Shown here in pieces: positions 63,891 to 64,000 of a DNA stretch of 64,000 nt. The stretch lies in contig NC_015663.1 in assembly GCF_000215745.1 (NCBI RefSeq), positions 3,906,001 to 3,970,000 of the forward strand. The letters are read 5' to 3'. The notes under the pieces were generated by a model that made no database searches, was not told where the DNA came from, and worked only from the letters and a program-made list of their open reading frames with translations. The position numbers and the translations under genes were made by a program. Every line of letters begins with the position of its first letter. The stretch's first letter is position 1. The DNA is from Klebsiella aerogenes KCTC 2190. GTDB lineage: Bacteria > Pseudomonadota > Gammaproteobacteria > Enterobacterales > Enterobacteriaceae.

Positions 63891-64000
63891 ATGAAAAGTA
63901 TTGTTATCCAACAGCCAAACGCGCTGGCGATTGAAGAACGGCCGCTGCCGCAGCCGGGAAATGGAGAAGTGCGGGTAAAGGTGAAACTGGCGGGAATTTG
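63891..64000 (+). CDS. rspB: RspB, zinc-type alcohol dehydrogenase family, N-terminal fragment
   Basis: The first 36 codons (KSIVIQQPNALAIEERPLPQ and EVRVKVKLAGI) match the N-terminus of RspB, a medium-chain dehydrogenase. It begins 10 bases after rspA behind AGGAGAGAAAA and runs off the window. Likely oxidises a sugar acid or polyol in the same pathway as RspA. Confidence 0.92.
   Translation, partial: MKSIVIQQPNALAIEERPLPQPGNGEVRVKVKLAGI

Overview
The window is enterobacterial chromosome, most likely Klebsiella or a close relative such as Raoultella. About half of the genes match Escherichia coli K-12 genes almost residue for residue (pntB, fnr, tqsA, mdtJI, mlc, speG, rspA). The insertions between them (protocatechuate-branch pca genes, malonate decarboxylase mdc, soluble NADH:fumarate reductase) are typical of Klebsiella. 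I see no rRNA, tRNA, CRISPR array, insertion sequence or prophage. Attribution to genus comes from remembered homologues and gene order; no search was run.

Layout. 1-212 is the 3' end of pntB. 343-9973 is a block that is contiguous in E. coli near 30 min (uspE, fnr, ogt, abgTBAR, smrA), preceded by ydiH. Here abgT is broken by a one-base deletion in an A-tract. 9970-16008 is the pca operon (pcaR divergent from pcaIJFBDC), which converts carboxymuconate to succinyl-CoA and acetyl-CoA. 16162-17787 is an MscS-type channel. 17927-27882 is a C4-dicarboxylate/fumarate module: class I fumarase and a DASS antiporter on one side, a three-domain flavoprotein fumarate reductase with its ApbE flavinyltransferase on the other, and the DcuS/DcuR two-component system behind them. 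The shared regulatory region carries a perfect FNR box. 28188-31008 holds a MurQ-like SIS protein and malate:quinone oxidoreductase (mqo). 31166-39141 is a complete malonate decarboxylase locus (mdcR and mdcABCDEFGH). From 39366 to the end the order follows E. coli tqsA to rspB: tqsA, mdtJI, ydgD, ydgU, asr, ynfM, ynfL, mlc, ynfK/bioD2, clcB, dmsD, ynfHG plus one catalytic subunit, ynfD, ynfC, speG, ynfB, ynfA, rspA, rspB. Insertions in that block are a CHASE4-GGDEF-EAL protein, an M32 carboxypeptidase, several tiny ORFs and an MFS transporter next to rspA.

How the genes work together. pca, mdc, mqo, the fumarase and the dicarboxylate transporter all feed or drain the C4/acetyl-CoA part of central metabolism. 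The fumarate module looks built for anaerobic or micro-oxic fumarate turnover: the antiporter imports dicarboxylate, fumarase makes fumarate, and the soluble reductase uses it to reoxidise NADH. FNR, itself encoded in the window, and DcuSR are the likely regulators. A second theme is membrane and stress physiology: polyamine export (mdtJI) and acetylation (speG), acid shock (asr with an RstA box), chloride/proton exchange (clcB) and anaerobic DMSO-reductase-type respiration (ynf genes).

The strongest items for a second look are the cytoplasmic fumarate reductase module, the structured leader plus 39-residue membrane peptide next to abgT, the abgT frameshift, the MurQ-like protein with an apparently substituted catalytic position, the tiny ORFs around asr, and a motif shared by the promoters of rspA and its neighbouring transporter. 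Start codons were moved from the longest ORF to the best Shine-Dalgarno or homology-supported start where the sequence allowed; those choices are noted.
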